Translations under genes and position numbers: made by a program | Part shown: positions 8,294-10,216 of the stretch, in pieces | Layout of the letters: the number at the start of each line of letters is the position of its first letter | Numbering within the stretch: the first letter of the stretch is position 1 | The notes under the pieces: generated by a model | The model's input: only the letters and a program-made list of their open reading frames with translations | Told to the model about the DNA's origin: nothing | The model's database searches: none | DNA from: SAR86 cluster bacterium | GTDB lineage: Bacteria; Pseudomonadota; Gammaproteobacteria; Pseudomonadales; Azotimanducaceae | Length of the DNA: 10,216 bases | Direction of reading: 5' to 3' | NCBI GenBank assembly: GCA_013204195.1 | Contig: JABMOJ010000520.1 | Location: forward strand, 1 to 10,216

Positions 8294-9157
8294 ATGGCTA
8301 ATGCCAAAGAACTTCGAAAGCAAATAGGCAGCATCAAGAATACGCAGAAAATTACCAGCGCGATGGAAATGGTCGCGGCGAGTAAAATGCGTAAAGCCCA
8401 GGAACGGATGTCTCGTGGCCGACCTTATTCCGACCATATTCGGGCGGTAATTGGCCACGTGGCGAACGCGTCTCCAGAATATCGTCATCAGTTTATGGCC
8501 GAGCGTGAGATCAAGCGGGTTGGCTATATTATTGTTACTACGGATAAGGGCTTGTGTGGCGGCTTGAATGTCAACCTGCTCAAAGCCGCCTTGAAAGATA
8601 TTAAGGTTTGGGTGGATCAAGGTATTGAGGTCGATCTTTGCTTGATCGGCAATAAAGGCGCTCAATTCTTCCGCAGTTATGGTGGCAATGTCGTTGCTGC
8701 CAGCAGCCATGTCAGTGAAAATCCGGCGATGTCTGACTTGATTGGTAGTATTAAAGTCATGTTGGATGCGTTTGCAAGTGGCAAGGTGGATAAGATTATA
8801 CTGGCCAACAATGTTTTCAAGAACACCATGACCCAGGTGCCAACGCTGCGTCAACTGGTGCCATTGGATGCGATTAAAGAGCAAGGTGTGTCGGCCCATC
8901 GTTGGGATTATATCTATGAGCCGGACGCGCGTCAGTTGATCGAAGGTTTGATTACCCGGTTTATTGAATCCCAGGTCTATCAGGCGGTGGTTGAAAACGT
9001 CGCCTGCGAGCAGGCCGCAAAGATGATCGCGATGAAGAGTGCAACAGACAACGCCGGGGATCTGGTGGATGAGTTGCAGTTGATCATGAACAATGCCCGA
9101 CAGGCAGCGATCACCCAGGAATTGTCAGAGATTGTTAGCGGTGCAGCAGCAGTTTAA
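8294..9157 (+). CDS. atpG: F1Fo ATP synthase subunit gamma (AtpG)
   Basis: Gamma is the central rotor shaft turning inside alpha3beta3 and docking on the c-ring. The product has 287 residues, the E. coli length. The N-terminal shaft helix includes [21 protein letters not shown] (16-36). The Rossmann-like middle domain carries [17 protein letters not shown] (76-92), whose GLCGGLN contacts the c-ring side. The C-terminal helix contains the gamma signature, from [13 protein letters not shown] to [16 protein letters not shown] near the end. The chosen ATG (8294) preserves the [12 protein letters not shown]-terminus; an ATG at 8289 is out of frame. The ribosome-binding site is weak (GGA at 8281-8283, 10 nt away). 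It follows atpA by 24 nt. Confidence 0.98.
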   Translation: MANAKELRKQIGSIKNTQKITSAMEMVAASKMRKAQERMSRGRPYSDHIRAVIGHVANASPEYRHQFMAEREIKRVGYIIVTTDKGLCGGLNVNLLKAALKDIKVWVDQGIEVDLCLIGNKGAQFFRSYGGNVVAASSHVSENPAMSDLIGSIKVMLDAFASGKVDKIILANNVFKNTMTQVPTLRQLVPLDAIKEQGVSAHRWDYIYEPDARQLIEGLITRFIESQVYQAVVENVACEQAAKMIAMKSATDNAGDLVDELQLIMNNARQAAITQELSEIVSGAAAV

Positions 9158-9191
9158 TCTGCGGACACCATCAAAAAACGTTTGAGAGTAA

Positions 9192-10216
<1,025 letters not shown>

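Noticed and set aside
8454..8463. GCCACGTGGC palindrome in atpG as a parS candidate
   Set aside because: The CCACGTGG core is present but the outer arms do not match parS, and it lies in conserved gamma-subunit coding sequence.
8273..8899. A 208-codon open frame on the - strand opposite atpG
   Set aside because: It lies almost wholly antisense to a clearly conserved atpG, its translation has no recognisable motif or domain, and nothing around it suggests a minus-strand gene. It is a codon-usage shadow.

Overview
The window is a stretch of bacterial chromosome with every gene on the + strand. The gene order is mnmG-rsmG-parA-parB-atpI-atpB-atpE-atpF-atpH-atpA-atpG-(atpD). The proteins most resemble gammaproteobacterial versions, for example an AtpB with the HILI..LQAF ending, a 156-residue AtpF and a 287-residue AtpG as in E. 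coli. Chromosomal parAB between rsmG and the atp operon is the Pseudomonas/oceanospirillid/cellvibrionid arrangement; E. coli lacks parAB. A non-enteric, probably aquatic gammaproteobacterium is therefore likely, but I cannot name a genus. By comparison with relatives, this block lies near the replication origin; oriC itself is not in the window.

Region 1 (1-3836) is a tightly packed origin-proximal cluster. It holds the C-terminal four-fifths of mnmG (tRNA wobble-uridine modification), rsmG (16S rRNA G527 methylation) and the chromosome-segregation pair parA-parB. Junctions are a 4-nt overlap, a 3-nt gap and an 11-nt overlap, so the four genes are probably co-transcribed and partly translationally coupled.

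Region 2 (3837-4003) is the only sizeable intergenic gap, 167 nt. It contains a long interrupted inverted repeat just after parB and then a good sigma70-type promoter (TTGAAT, 17 nt, TATACT). This is the likely start of atp transcription.

Region 3 (4004-10216) is the F1Fo ATP synthase operon: atpI (assembly factor), the membrane Fo genes atpB (a), atpE (c) and atpF (b), then the F1 genes atpH (delta), atpA (alpha), atpG (gamma) and atpD (beta). The window cuts atpD after about 338 of roughly 460 codons; atpC is expected beyond the edge. All catalytic and proton-path residues I checked are present, and the c subunit has a proton-type site. The leaders of atpE and atpF share an A/U-rich 10-mer, and the atpF leader carries a 14-nt tandem duplication. 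These are the most unusual features here.

I see no mobile element, CRISPR array, tRNA, rRNA or novel system. This is an ordinary housekeeping region, and the findings are small regulatory-scale observations.
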